Positions 40,764 to 49,844 of a stretch of DNA of 64,000 bases are shown in pieces. The stretch comes from Cohnella faecalis. GTDB taxonomy: Bacteria; Bacillota; Bacilli; Paenibacillales; Paenibacillaceae. Location: contig NZ_QXJM01000039.1 in NCBI RefSeq assembly GCF_003570905.1, positions 1,240,001 to 1,304,000 on the forward strand, read 5' to 3'. Both the position numbers and the translations under genes were made by a program. A model generated the notes under the pieces. It was not told the origin of the DNA and made no database searches. It saw only the letters and a list, made by a program, of their open reading frames with translations. Positions within the stretch are counted from its first letter, which is position 1. Each line of letters begins with the position of its first letter.

Positions 40764-41163
40764 GCACAACTTATTCAGGAGAAAAGGGGGAGCTTGTGTC
40801 AATCTACCGAAAGGCAAGGAAAATGTTAAGAGAACTGCTAGAACGATTGCGAGTTGTCTCTCGAAGAACGCCGCCCGGTTGAAGCAGATTGCAGCGATAA
40901 TTCATCGTTAATGAAATAGTTTCAGAAAATTATATGAAAATAATAACAGAAAAAACGCTTATAAAGACTGTAATTTTAGCTTAAACCTCCTATTATTCGG
41001 TTGATTTTTTCATTATACAAATAAATAATGCAAAAAATCATCGGAAAATGCCCTTTTGATACTTCACACTTTATGAAAGTTGTGGTTTAATGATTGTGAA
41101 ACGTAATTGAAATTTCATGAAACACGTTTCACGAATGAACGAAAAGGAGGTGAATCTTTCAAT
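40764..41163. other. AT-rich intergenic stretch
   Basis: This gap of about 400 bases is markedly richer in A and T than the rest of the window. I see no gene. Its right end holds the TGAAAC-type palindrome and the AGGAGGTGA ribosome site of the next gene. A promoter must lie here, but no hexamer pair with good spacing stands out. Confidence 0.5.
41118..41131. promoter_or_regulatory. LacI-family type operator palindrome
   Basis: TGAAAC-AC-GTTTCA is a perfect inverted repeat with a two-base centre. A related half, GTGAAACG, lies about 25 bases upstream. The form matches operators of LacI/MalR regulators, and a LacI-family gene lies at 47.1 kb after the sugar importer genes. Confidence 0.5.
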
Positions 41164-41786
41164 TGCATCTGTACGTTATTCGACACGGGCAGTCAACCAT
41201 GAATATTGGACAAGGCGGGGGAGCGAACTGCGACCTATCTGAGATAGGATATTGGCAAGCCGAGCAAATCCCTTCCTTTTTCCAAAACATCAGGATCAAG
41301 GCCATCTATTCCAGCCCGCTTCGCAGAGCGATTCATTCGGCGTTGCCTCTAAGCCGGTTCTGCGGCTTGCCGGTTATTCTCGTTCCGGAAATGTCGGAGA
41401 TGTTTCTGGAGCAGTGGACGGATTATCGGGATTATGAATGGAAAAGCTGCAGCGAAATTGTAAGCGATTACTCCGATGTGCGGTTCTTGCATACGCACGA
41501 TGCAAACAAGCCATGGTGGCCGGTTTGGCCGGAGATTCCGAGCGGGGTCAGAGCCCGAGTTCGATCGTTCTACGATGCTCATATTGCTCCCGATCTCGAT
41601 ACGGACGAGCATATTGTCGTCTTCGGCCATGGTCAATCCACTGCGGATTTGAAGCAGATAGCCAATCCGGGCGATACGATTCCGGTTTACAATGCGGGGA
41701 TCGTGGAATTCATTATGAATTCCGCCGGAAAATGCGAGTCTGCCGTCGTTCATACCGATCATCTGGGGGCTCATGTATCGGATTAG
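41163..41786 (+). CDS. Histidine phosphatase family protein
   Basis: This 207-residue phosphoglycerate-mutase-like phosphatase has the catalytic YVIRHGQS near residues 4-11 and the second histidine in VVFGHGQS. TTG 41163 follows a strong AGGAGGTGA. It is the first gene of a run that continues with a sugar ABC importer, 41 bases before the binding protein. A sugar-phosphate or nucleotide substrate is possible, and none can be assigned. Confidence 0.75.
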   Translation: MHLYVIRHGQSTMNIGQGGGANCDLSEIGYWQAEQIPSFFQNIRIKAIYSSPLRRAIHSALPLSRFCGLPVILVPEMSEMFLEQWTDYRDYEWKSCSEIVSDYSDVRFLHTHDANKPWWPVWPEIPSGVRARVRSFYDAHIAPDLDTDEHIVVFGHGQSTADLKQIANPGDTIPVYNAGIVEFIMNSAGKCESAVVHTDHLGAHVSD

Positions 41787-41827
41787 CTTGTTGATTAAGC
41801 GATCAAACAATCGAGAGGGGTTCAGCA

Positions 41828-43141
41828 ATGAAAATCAAAAAAACAGCGCTGCTATCGGCAGCTCTTATTACGGCTTTATCTTTGAGTGCATGTTCATCGA
41901 ACAAAACCAATAACCAGGCTCCGAGCGCAATCACTCCGACGGCAGACGCTGCGCAAACGGCAGGAAATGCGGAGGAAGAGGGACTGATTCCGGAACCGGG
42001 CGCCAAATTGATCATTTGGGAAGGCAAGGACGAGAAGCCTTTCATCGATGCGATTGCGCAAGAGTTTACGGCCAAATACAAGATCCCCGTCGAGTTTCAG
42101 GAAGTTCCGGCGACCGATCAACGTAAAAAGCTGAAAACCGACGGGCCGGCCGGCCTGGGCGCGGACGTACTGGTTATGCCTCACAATACGCTTGGCGATG
42201 CCGTTGCCTCCGGAATTTTACTGCCTAACGATATATTCGCGGAAGATACGAAGGCGAACTATCCCAAGGAGCTGGTTGACGCCGTATCGTTGGACGGGGT
42301 TATCTACGGCTATCCGCGCAACGTGGAAACTTACCTTCTCTACTACAATAAGGAGCTTGTGAAGGAAGAAGATCTTGCGTCATGGGATAGCATCATTAAA
42401 TTTGCCAAGGGATATAACGATGTCGGCAATAACAAATTCGGATTTATGTGGCAGGTAGGCGACTTTTATTACAACTATTCATGGATTGCCGGCAACGGCG
42501 GTTATGTGTTCGGGCAAACGGCACGGATCCTACGGATATCGGGTTGAACAACGACGGGGCCGTCGAGGGCATGAAGTTTTATCAAAGCTTGCGCGAAGCG
42601 CTGCCAATCAAAGCTGCGGACGCAACCGCGGACGTAAAAACGAATCTCTTCCAAACCGGCAAGCTGCCGATCAATATGGACGGGGTTTCCCAGCTCGGTA
42701 ATTTCACGAAAGAAAAGCTCGGCTTCGAAGTGGGCGCCGTTCCGCTTCCTCCGATGTCCAACGGCAAAAAACCGGTCAGCTTTGCAGGGGTTAAAGCCTA
42801 TTACGTAAGCTCCTTCAGCAAATATCCGAATGCCGCCAAGCTGTTCATTCAGTTCGCGACCACGCAGGAAGCGGCGGTGAAAAATTTCGAATTAACCGGA
42901 ATCATTCCGGCGCGCAACGGGATGGATTCCGATCCGGCCATCGCAAATAACGAAATTGTAAAAGCGTTTACGGAACAAATTAAAAACTCGCAGCCGATGC
43001 CTAACATTTTGCCTGCAACCCAAATCTGGGCCCTTCGACCGCTTCGCTGGAATTGATCTGGAACGGCGGGAACGTGAAGGAAATATTGGACAAGTCCGTT
43101 GCGGATATTAAATCCGGAATCGAGCAACAGAGCAAGAAATA
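41828..43141 (+). CDS. Maltodextrin-type ABC importer binding lipoprotein (two one-base frameshifts)
   Basis: The joined product is about 438 residues. A signal peptide ends in the lipobox SLSAC, and the mature part resembles MalE/MdxE solute-binding proteins (LIIWEGKDEKPFIDAIAQEF, YPRNVETYLLYYNKELV). Frames break at GGG 42,512-42,514 (expected YVFGANGTDPTD) and CCC 43,031-43,033 (expected QIWAPSTASLELIW). The C-terminus ends SGIEQQSKK. Two permease genes follow, but no ATPase gene is nearby, as usual when a shared MsmX-like ATPase is used. Confidence 0.85.
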
Positions 43142-43232
43142 AGCCTTCGATAATGGAATATAAACAACGATTGGGCGATTGCCCGCCGACAAGCGGGCGA
43201 TCGCTTAATTCGAAGGAGTGCATTCCCGACTT

Positions 43233-44543
43233 ATGAACTCATATAGGAAAACCGCGGCGGTTCTCTCTGTCATAGCGATGGGATTAGGGCAGATCTTTAA
43301 TCGTCAATATACTAAGGGGATTTTATTGCTCTTTCTATACGCTGGCGGGCTCTATTACTTCGTTAACAATCTGGGACATGCGCTATGGGGAATTACTACC
43401 CTTGGCGAGAAGAGCCAGCATTTGGAGCTCGTAGGCAAAGTCTACAAGATGGTACCGGGCGATCATTCGATTTTTCTAATCGTTCAGGCGTTAATCGTGT
43501 TATTTGCGCTTCTCTTATTTATCATTGCTTACATCGCGAACGTTAAGGATGCCTATCGCGTCGGAAAGTCCCGCGAGCAAGGAATTTTACCGCGTAATTT
43601 CATAGGTACCTTGCAATATACGAACCAACAAAAGTTTCCTCAGCTCATCATTGCTCTGCCGCTCATATTTGTGTTTTTCTTCACCGTATTGCCGTTAGTG
43701 TTTTCGATCTTGATCGCTTTCACAAATTACTCTTCTCCGAAGCATCTGCCGCCCGCCAATTTAATAGATTGGATCGGCTTCGATGCGTTTAAGGAACTGT
43801 TCACTTTAAGCAAATGGGCAAAAACGTTCTATGGCGTATTCACCTGGAATATCATATGGGCGGTTTTAGCGACAATTACGACGTTTTTCGGTGGGTTCGG
43901 CGTAGCGCTGCTCGTTCAGCATTCAAGCACGCGATTCAAGCCGCTTTGGCGGACGATCTATATTCTCCCATTCGCTATTCCCAGCTTCGTCTCGTATTTG
44001 ATCATGCGCAATATGTTTAATTCCCAGTTCGGACCTGTCAATCAGTACTTGAAATGGCTTGGCATCCAGGGGCCTTCATGGCTCTCCGATCCGATCTGGG
44101 CTAAAGCGACGGTGTTATTGGTCAATCTCTGGCATGGCTATCCAATCTCCATGCTGCTCATTATCGGGATTCTGACCACGATTCCCAAAGAGCTTTATCA
44201 GGCGGCGGAAGTCGACGGAGCTTCGGCGGCTCAGAAGTTCAGAATGATCACGTTCCCAAGCGTTATGTTCTCGCTGTCGCCGATCCTTATCGGCATGTTC
44301 GCCGGGAACGTCAACAGCTTCAGCGCTATTTTCCTGTTGACTAACGGCAATCCGGCCAACAGCGAATACCAATTCGCAGGGAGCACGGATATTCTGATCA
44401 CATGGCTTTATAACCTGACAATAAATCAAGGCAATTACAATTTCGCTTCCGTCATCGGCATCATTATATTTATTATTCTAGCAACGTTGTCCATTTGGAA
44501 TTTCCGTCGTACACGGTCGTTCAGAGAGGAGGATGTTCATTGA
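43233..44543 (+). CDS. Sugar ABC importer permease (MalF/MdxF-like)
   Basis: This 436-residue membrane protein has a long N-terminal extension with early TM segments and the permease loop EVDGASAAQKFRMITFP (EAA motif) near the C-terminal third. AAGGAG precedes ATG 43233. Its stop overlaps the start of the next permease. It would form the channel together with that protein for the sugar delivered by the upstream lipoprotein. Confidence 0.87.
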   Translation: MNSYRKTAAVLSVIAMGLGQIFNRQYTKGILLLFLYAGGLYYFVNNLGHALWGITTLGEKSQHLELVGKVYKMVPGDHSIFLIVQALIVLFALLLFIIAYIANVKDAYRVGKSREQGILPRNFIGTLQYTNQQKFPQLIIALPLIFVFFFTVLPLVFSILIAFTNYSSPKHLPPANLIDWIGFDAFKELFTLSKWAKTFYGVFTWNIIWAVLATITTFFGGFGVALLVQHSSTRFKPLWRTIYILPFAIPSFVSYLIMRNMFNSQFGPVNQYLKWLGIQGPSWLSDPIWAKATVLLVNLWHGYPISMLLIIGILTTIPKELYQAAEVDGASAAQKFRMITFPSVMFSLSPILIGMFAGNVNSFSAIFLLTNGNPANSEYQFAGSTDILITWLYNLTINQGNYNFASVIGIIIFIILATLSIWNFRRTRSFREEDVH

Positions 44544-45382
44544 TGGCCACATCTGGAAAGCTGAAGAAAATGGCGGGCTCTATCGTCATCCATCTGCTTT
44601 TGTTTATTATTGCCGTCGTAACCATCTACCCGGCTTTATGGGTCGTATTGGCCTCTTTCCGGCCGGGGACGGCGCTCTATAGCGAGCATCTTATTCCTGA
44701 ACGGCTCACGCTGGGGCATTATCGCGAATTGTTCGAGATGTTCCCTTTTGCGCAATGGTATGTCAATACTTTGAAAATTGCGGTCGTTTCTATGGTATGC
44801 AGCACCTTTTTCGTGTTGCTGACGGGATACGCCTTCTCCCGGTTCCGTTTTTACGGACGCAAAGGTTTGATGACGGGTTTGTTCGTTCTCGGCATGTTTC
44901 CGTCATTCATGAGCATGGTCGCGGTTTATATATTGCTGCTGAATATGAACTTGCTGAATACGCACTCCGCATTGATATTCGTTTACTCGGCAGGAGCGGC
45001 TATGGGGTACTTGCTCGTTAAGGGGTATTTCGACACGATTCCGAGAAGCTTGGAGGAAGCGGCCAGAATAGACGGAGCTAACCATTGGATCGTCTTTTTC
45101 AAAATTTTCGTGCCGTTGTCCAGACCTCTGATCGTATACTTGTCGGTAACCTCGTTTGCCGGAGCGTTCAACGATTTTATTTTTGCGCAAATGGTATTGC
45201 GAACAAAAGAGAATCAGACGCTTGCAGTCGGATTGTATAATATGGTAAGCAGCCAATTTTCTACACAATTTACGATTTTTGCTGCGGGCTGCGTATTGGT
45301 TGCCCTTCCGATTACGCTAGTATTCATGTTCTTCCAACGTTTCTTGGTGGAAGGTTTGACTGCCGGAGCGGAAAAAGGATAG
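44543..45382 (+). CDS. Sugar ABC importer permease (MalG/MdxG-like)
   Basis: This 279-residue permease has six hydrophobic segments and the EAA loop EEAARIDGANHWIVFFKIFVP. GAGAGGAGG precedes ATG 44543, which overlaps the previous stop (TGATG). It ends LTAGAEKG, as in MalG-type proteins. Confidence 0.87.
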   Translation: MATSGKLKKMAGSIVIHLLLFIIAVVTIYPALWVVLASFRPGTALYSEHLIPERLTLGHYRELFEMFPFAQWYVNTLKIAVVSMVCSTFFVLLTGYAFSRFRFYGRKGLMTGLFVLGMFPSFMSMVAVYILLLNMNLLNTHSALIFVYSAGAAMGYLLVKGYFDTIPRSLEEAARIDGANHWIVFFKIFVPLSRPLIVYLSVTSFAGAFNDFIFAQMVLRTKENQTLAVGLYNMVSSQFSTQFTIFAAGCVLVALPITLVFMFFQRFLVEGLTAGAEKG

Positions 45383-45411
45383 TCGGAGTTGGGAAGAGCG
45401 GAGGAGAAATC

Positions 45412-46215
45412 ATGTTTGATTTGCACACGCATCACGAACGATGCGGCCATGCTGTAGGCTCATTGGAGGATTATATAGAGAGTGCAATCGCCAATGGGTT
45501 ACGAGTTCTCGGCATCACGGACCATTCGCCTTATTTTTTTGCAAAGGAAGACCATCCTTATCCAAGATTAGCGATGGCCAAAAGCGAATTTCCTAAATAT
45601 GTGGAAGAAATCATGTTATTAAAGAAGAAATACGAAGGCCGAATCGAGCTGCTTGTAGGCATAGAATCGGACGTTTTCAAGGAATACGCCGATTTATACG
45701 GCGAGGTATACACCCGGTTTCCTCTTGATTACGTGATCGGCTCGATCCACTTCACTTCCCCGTTCGCCATCATGAGGGGCTTGAATTGGAAAGCCGCCTC
45801 CGATGAGGAACGGCGGTCGGAAATCGAGCGAGTTGCCGAACTGCTGCACCTCTCCGTTCGCTGCGGATGGGTCAACATTATCGGTCATATGGACAGGTTC
45901 AACAGAGGGTACCCTTCTTTTAGGCAATCTATTGCGCCGTACTTGGACTCAACGCTCAAAATGTTGGCCGAAAGCGGCGTAGCTATGGAAGTGAACACAG
46001 GCGGGTTCCGGAAAGGCTCCGAAGACTACTATCCTTCCCTGGATGTGGTCGAGCGCGCCCATTATTACGGCGTGGACATTACGTTCGGGTCAGACGCGCA
46101 CCACCCGGATCGAGTAGGGGACGGCGGGGAGACGGTTCGCGCGATGTTGAAGAATATTGGCTATAAACAATGGGTTATTTTCAAACAGCGAAAGCCTGTT
46201 TATTTGGATCTTTAG
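45412..46215 (+). CDS. PHP-domain phosphatase (histidinol-phosphatase-like)
   Basis: This 267-residue PHP protein has the metal-binding DLHTHHERCGHA, TDHSPYF, IGSIHF and FGSDAHHPDRVGDG motifs. The family includes HisK/HisJ histidinol-phosphatases. No other his gene is nearby, and its place behind a sugar importer leaves the substrate open. ATG 45412 follows GGAGGAG, 30 bases after the permease gene. Confidence 0.75.
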   Translation: MFDLHTHHERCGHAVGSLEDYIESAIANGLRVLGITDHSPYFFAKEDHPYPRLAMAKSEFPKYVEEIMLLKKKYEGRIELLVGIESDVFKEYADLYGEVYTRFPLDYVIGSIHFTSPFAIMRGLNWKAASDEERRSEIERVAELLHLSVRCGWVNIIGHMDRFNRGYPSFRQSIAPYLDSTLKMLAESGVAMEVNTGGFRKGSEDYYPSLDVVERAHYYGVDITFGSDAHHPDRVGDGGETVRAMLKNIGYKQWVIFKQRKPVYLDL

Positions 46216-46258
46216 ATCGGTGTTCAAATCCTTCAAGGGAGGGAGGAAGGGAGCCTTC

Positions 46259-47002
46259 ATGAGCATGGCAAGTTCCGGGATATGGCATATCACTTATTTG
46301 GACATGACCATTCGTATTCTGGTCGCCTTGCTGCTGGGCGGACTGATCGGTTTCGAGCGGGAAGTTAACAACCATGCGGCCGGATTTCGTACGCATATTC
46401 TCGTTTGTATCGGTTCCGCGACGATCATGCTGCTGTCCATCTACGGCTTTGGCGATTTTGCGAAGGAGCTGAACGTCCGAATGGATCCTGCCCGGCTGGC
46501 CGCCCAGGTCATCACGGGTATCGGATTTCTAGGGGCGGGAGCGATCATTCGCACGGGCTCGTACGTATCCGGGTTGACGACAGCGGCTTCGATCTGGGTC
46601 GTCGCGGCCATCGGACTTTGCGTCGGAGCGGGGTTTTATTACGGGGCGGCTCTAGTTACGTTTCTCGTGCTAGTCAGCTTGTTCATATTCAATAAGTGGG
46701 AGAAGTATTTGCTGCGTAAATTCAGAAAGCACGAGATGAGTATCGAAATATACGATCGCCCGGGCTTGTTGGGAGAGCTCGTCGAGAAATTAAGCGAGCA
46801 AGGCATTCAAATTTCAAAAATGTCGGTTCAACCGAACGATGAGAAAGAAGAGCGCAAGCGGACGGTGCTTGTTCGTTTCAACGTTAAGGTGCCGCAGGCG
46901 GACAGGATGGTGCGGGCAATCGATTACATTACGGCCTTCGAGGAAGTGCTGTCTATCGAACTGCCTGCTTTCTCCGGCTACTCGAAAGCGGCAAGCAGTT
47001 GA
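46259..47002 (+). CDS. MgtC/SapB-family membrane protein
   Basis: This 247-residue protein has four to five membrane segments, the MgtC signature GGLIGFEREVNNHAAGFRTH and the GIGFLGAGAI segment, and a C-terminal ACT-like domain (about residues 160-240). GGGAGGAAGGG precedes ATG 46259. MgtC proteins are linked to survival under Mg2+ limitation in other bacteria. The role here is unknown. It probably belongs to the sugar-importer transcript. Confidence 0.82.
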   Translation: MSMASSGIWHITYLDMTIRILVALLLGGLIGFEREVNNHAAGFRTHILVCIGSATIMLLSIYGFGDFAKELNVRMDPARLAAQVITGIGFLGAGAIIRTGSYVSGLTTAASIWVVAAIGLCVGAGFYYGAALVTFLVLVSLFIFNKWEKYLLRKFRKHEMSIEIYDRPGLLGELVEKLSEQGIQISKMSVQPNDEKEERKRTVLVRFNVKVPQADRMVRAIDYITAFEEVLSIELPAFSGYSKAASS

Positions 47003-47098
47003 ATCGGGCAAACCGGAGCATCGGCGGCTGGATTAAACCAATTGATCATAGTAAGATAAGTAAATATGGTAAGTTTATGAAAACTTTTGCGTTTCGGG

Positions 47099-48124
47099 GT
47101 GATTCAAATCTCTACGATCAAAGATGTTGCTCTCCTTGCCGGCGTTTCGCCTGCGACCGTATCCCGGGTGATCACTAATAAAGGCAACATCGCCAGCGAT
47201 ACAAGGGCAAAAGTTTACTCCGCCATGGAGCAAATCAACTACGTGCCGATACAATCCTTAGCGCAGAGTAAATCCGGAACGATCGGCTTTTCGATTGCGA
47301 GAGATCCTAAAGATATGCTCGGCAACCCCTTTTTCAACGATGTGCTGTGCGGAATAGCGGAAGAAGCCAAGAAATTCGAATACCATGTGCAATTTTCATT
47401 ATATTCGAGCATAGAAGAGCAAATCGAAAATACGATTAAGCTGTTCAAGCTGAAGCAGGTGAACGGATTTATTTTTACGAGCGTCCTGTCGTCGGATAAG
47501 GATCTGCTGCTCAAGAGCATGCAGGAAAAGGATGTTCCGTTCGTGATGATCGGTAGCAGCTTGAATCATAACGTCTTCTCCGTTCACAATGACAATATTC
47601 GCGATAGTTATACGGCGACCAAGTTTCTATTGGGGAAAGGGTACCGAGACATTCTCTTCCTGACGCCGAATTTGAAGCAGGACGTTATGTACGACCGCTT
47701 GCACGGTTATAAGAGAGCTATTGAAGAGAGCGGCGAAGAGGCTTCGGCTCATGTCGTGTACAGCAGCAATGAAGAGGTCGATATTACGAAAGCTTTGGAC
47801 AAGGTCATGGAGGAAGGCGTTCGGTTTGACGCAATTCTGACGATGGAGAGCATCATGTCTCTAATTGCGATGAAATATTGTCAAAGAAAAAATTTGAGAG
47901 TGCCGGAAGACGTTGGCATACTCTCTTTCAATAATGCGACTTATTTGGATAAAGTATCGCCCTCGATTACGGGATTGAACTTGAATCCATCGATGCTGGG
48001 GGCGGAAGCATTCCGGATCGTGTACGATCTGATCGAGACGAAGCCGCAAAGCTTGGTGCAGAAGAGCGTAACGCTCCCTTCGGAAATCATCGAGCGGCAA
48101 TCGACGCAGCGCACTCCTTCTTAG
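47099..48124 (+). CDS. LacI-family transcriptional regulator
   Basis: This regulator of about 341 residues begins with a LacI helix-turn-helix (STIKDVALLAGVSPATVSRVI) and continues into a periplasmic-binding-protein-like ligand domain (about 60-330). GTG 47099 is chosen because the HTH normally starts within a few residues of the N-terminus. The ribosome site is weak. Its place after the sugar importer and the palindrome at 41,118 suggest it controls that operon. This is an inference. Confidence 0.82.
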   Translation: MIQISTIKDVALLAGVSPATVSRVITNKGNIASDTRAKVYSAMEQINYVPIQSLAQSKSGTIGFSIARDPKDMLGNPFFNDVLCGIAEEAKKFEYHVQFSLYSSIEEQIENTIKLFKLKQVNGFIFTSVLSSDKDLLLKSMQEKDVPFVMIGSSLNHNVFSVHNDNIRDSYTATKFLLGKGYRDILFLTPNLKQDVMYDRLHGYKRAIEESGEEASAHVVYSSNEEVDITKALDKVMEEGVRFDAILTMESIMSLIAMKYCQRKNLRVPEDVGILSFNNATYLDKVSPSITGLNLNPSMLGAEAFRIVYDLIETKPQSLVQKSVTLPSEIIERQSTQRTPS

Positions 48125-48210
48125 ACGCGTGGGCTAGGACTTGCGAGGCATAAGAGAACGGGCCTAAGAAAGTGAGTTTTTCGACGCTTCTCAAGAAGGG
48201 GGCTTTTGCT

Positions 48211-49113
48211 ATGGACTACATTACGTACGGCGACGCCATGTATACAGGTCATCCGCACCCGATGAAATACGTACCCGAAACGTCGGCATTGGAGGACGGA
48301 CAGCCTTCGTTCTGCTACCGGTTAATTTTCGTTCAGGCGGGCAACGGCCTGCTGTCCATCAACGATAAGCTGTACCCGATTACCGCTCCGGCCTTATACG
48401 GCTTGAACGAGAAGGAAGCGGCAAAGTTTCATGCCGCCGGAGCTCCCGTCGCCGCCGTCTCGCTGCGCTTCCATCCGAGCGTCGTGAACGATAAGCTCAC
48501 GCTCGATCTGGAAGCGGGGCCGGGCGCGGATTACATCGTGACCGACGTGCAGGACCGCTGGCTGCTCAAGCCTTTTTTCGAACGGCTGGACGGCTACTAC
48601 GGCTGTATTCCCGTCGATCCGTCGATGATAAAGCTAATAACGCAAATTATGGACGATATCCGGGAAACGCTAACGGTGCAGCCGGTCAGCTGGCCGTGCA
48701 AAAGCCGCTCTTTGTTGATGGAGTTATTGCTGCTCATGAAGAGGATGAATCCGCTGACGAGCGACGCTCCCGATACGATAGCCGGCATGGCGGAAGATCC
48801 CGTGCTGCCGATCGTCGAATATCTCCATTCATTCTATGAGCAGAAGCTGAATATAGAGGAACTGGCCAAGACGTTCCACACGAACAAAACGACGCTGAAC
48901 AAGCGTTTTCGAGTCTATACGGGCCATTCCGTCATGTCGTATTTGAACGCGATTCGCATGAGGAAGGCGAGCGACTACTTGCGGACGACGACGGATCCCG
49001 TCCAAGTCATATTGGAGAGGACGGGCTTCAAGGACGCGACTCATTTCGCCCGGAATTTCCGCGCTTATTCGGGATATACTCCATCCGAATACAGAAACCG
49101 TTCGCGAGGTTAA
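48211..49113 (+). CDS. AraC-family transcriptional regulator
   Basis: This 300-residue protein has an N-terminal cupin-like sensing region and a C-terminal double helix-turn-helix (about residues 200-295). Typical motifs are NIEELAKTFHTNKTTLNKRF and GFKDATHFARNFRAYSGYTPSEYR. AAGGGGG precedes ATG 48211. The target is unknown, and the neighbours suggest carbohydrate metabolism. Confidence 0.82.
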   Translation: MDYITYGDAMYTGHPHPMKYVPETSALEDGQPSFCYRLIFVQAGNGLLSINDKLYPITAPALYGLNEKEAAKFHAAGAPVAAVSLRFHPSVVNDKLTLDLEAGPGADYIVTDVQDRWLLKPFFERLDGYYGCIPVDPSMIKLITQIMDDIRETLTVQPVSWPCKSRSLLMELLLLMKRMNPLTSDAPDTIAGMAEDPVLPIVEYLHSFYEQKLNIEELAKTFHTNKTTLNKRFRVYTGHSVMSYLNAIRMRKASDYLRTTTDPVQVILERTGFKDATHFARNFRAYSGYTPSEYRNRSRG

Positions 49114-49226
49114 TCCGCCGCGTTCTTCGCCTTTGTTGTCGATTAGCCGATTATGGTTGTCGATTAGCTGTGTCGTCCAGCTCTCCCTCTCGGTAAAATG
49201 AGAAAAAAAGGGGGAGGGTTTTACAA

Positions 49227-49781
49227 ATGATGAAAAAAGGGTTCGGAGTTTTGCTCGCTGGACTGTTGTTGCTGATTGCTGCGGCCTGTTCGAATAACGA
49301 AGGCTCGGACAAAAAGGGAAAATTCGAGCTGACGTCTTCCGCGTTCAAAAACGGCGGTCGTATCGACGAAAAGTACACGGGCGCGAACACGAATTTCCCG
49401 CTCGCATGGAATGGCGCGCCGAAAGGAACGAAATCGTTCGCGGTATTCACGGTCGATCTTCATCCTGTTGCCGACGAATGGGTTCATTGGGTCGTCATCG
49501 ATTTGCCGGCTGACACGAAAGAGCTCGGAGAGAACGTCTCCGGGACGGACCAGCTTCCTCAGGGAAGCAAGGAGCTTGGAAATTCATTCGGGCCAAAAGG
49601 CTACGGGGGTCCGACTCCTCCGGCAGGCTCGGGAGATCACGAATACAAGACGATTTTGTACGCGCTCGACGTGGAAAAATTGGACATTCCCGATTCGGTC
49701 AGCTATGCAGGGTTCAGCAAGCTTGTCGAGTCTCATGTGATCGAGAAGACGGAGCTTAGCGGGTTTTACGAAAACAAATAA
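49227..49781 (+). CDS. PEBP (YbhB/YbcL-type) lipoprotein
   Basis: This 184-residue protein has a lipoprotein signal ending IAAAC and a phosphatidylethanolamine-binding-protein fold. The fold shows as FELTSSAF, SFAVFTVDLHP, HWVVIDLP and the GPKGYGGPTPPAG segment. AGGGGGAGG precedes ATG 49227. Bacterial PEBP proteins have no firmly known substrate. Confidence 0.82.
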   Translation: MMKKGFGVLLAGLLLLIAAACSNNEGSDKKGKFELTSSAFKNGGRIDEKYTGANTNFPLAWNGAPKGTKSFAVFTVDLHPVADEWVHWVVIDLPADTKELGENVSGTDQLPQGSKELGNSFGPKGYGGPTPPAGSGDHEYKTILYALDVEKLDIPDSVSYAGFSKLVESHVIEKTELSGFYENK

Positions 49782-49788
49782 GAATATA

Positions 49789-49842
49789 GAAGGGCCGTCT
49801 ATGGGGATCCGAATTCGGATTCCAGTGGCGGCCCTTTTTCTT
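49789..49842 (+). terminator. Large hairpin terminator
   Basis: GGGCCG pairs with CGGCCC at the outer ends and GGGATCCGAATTC pairs imperfectly inside. A run of T follows. Confidence 0.65.
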
Positions 49843-49844
49843 AG

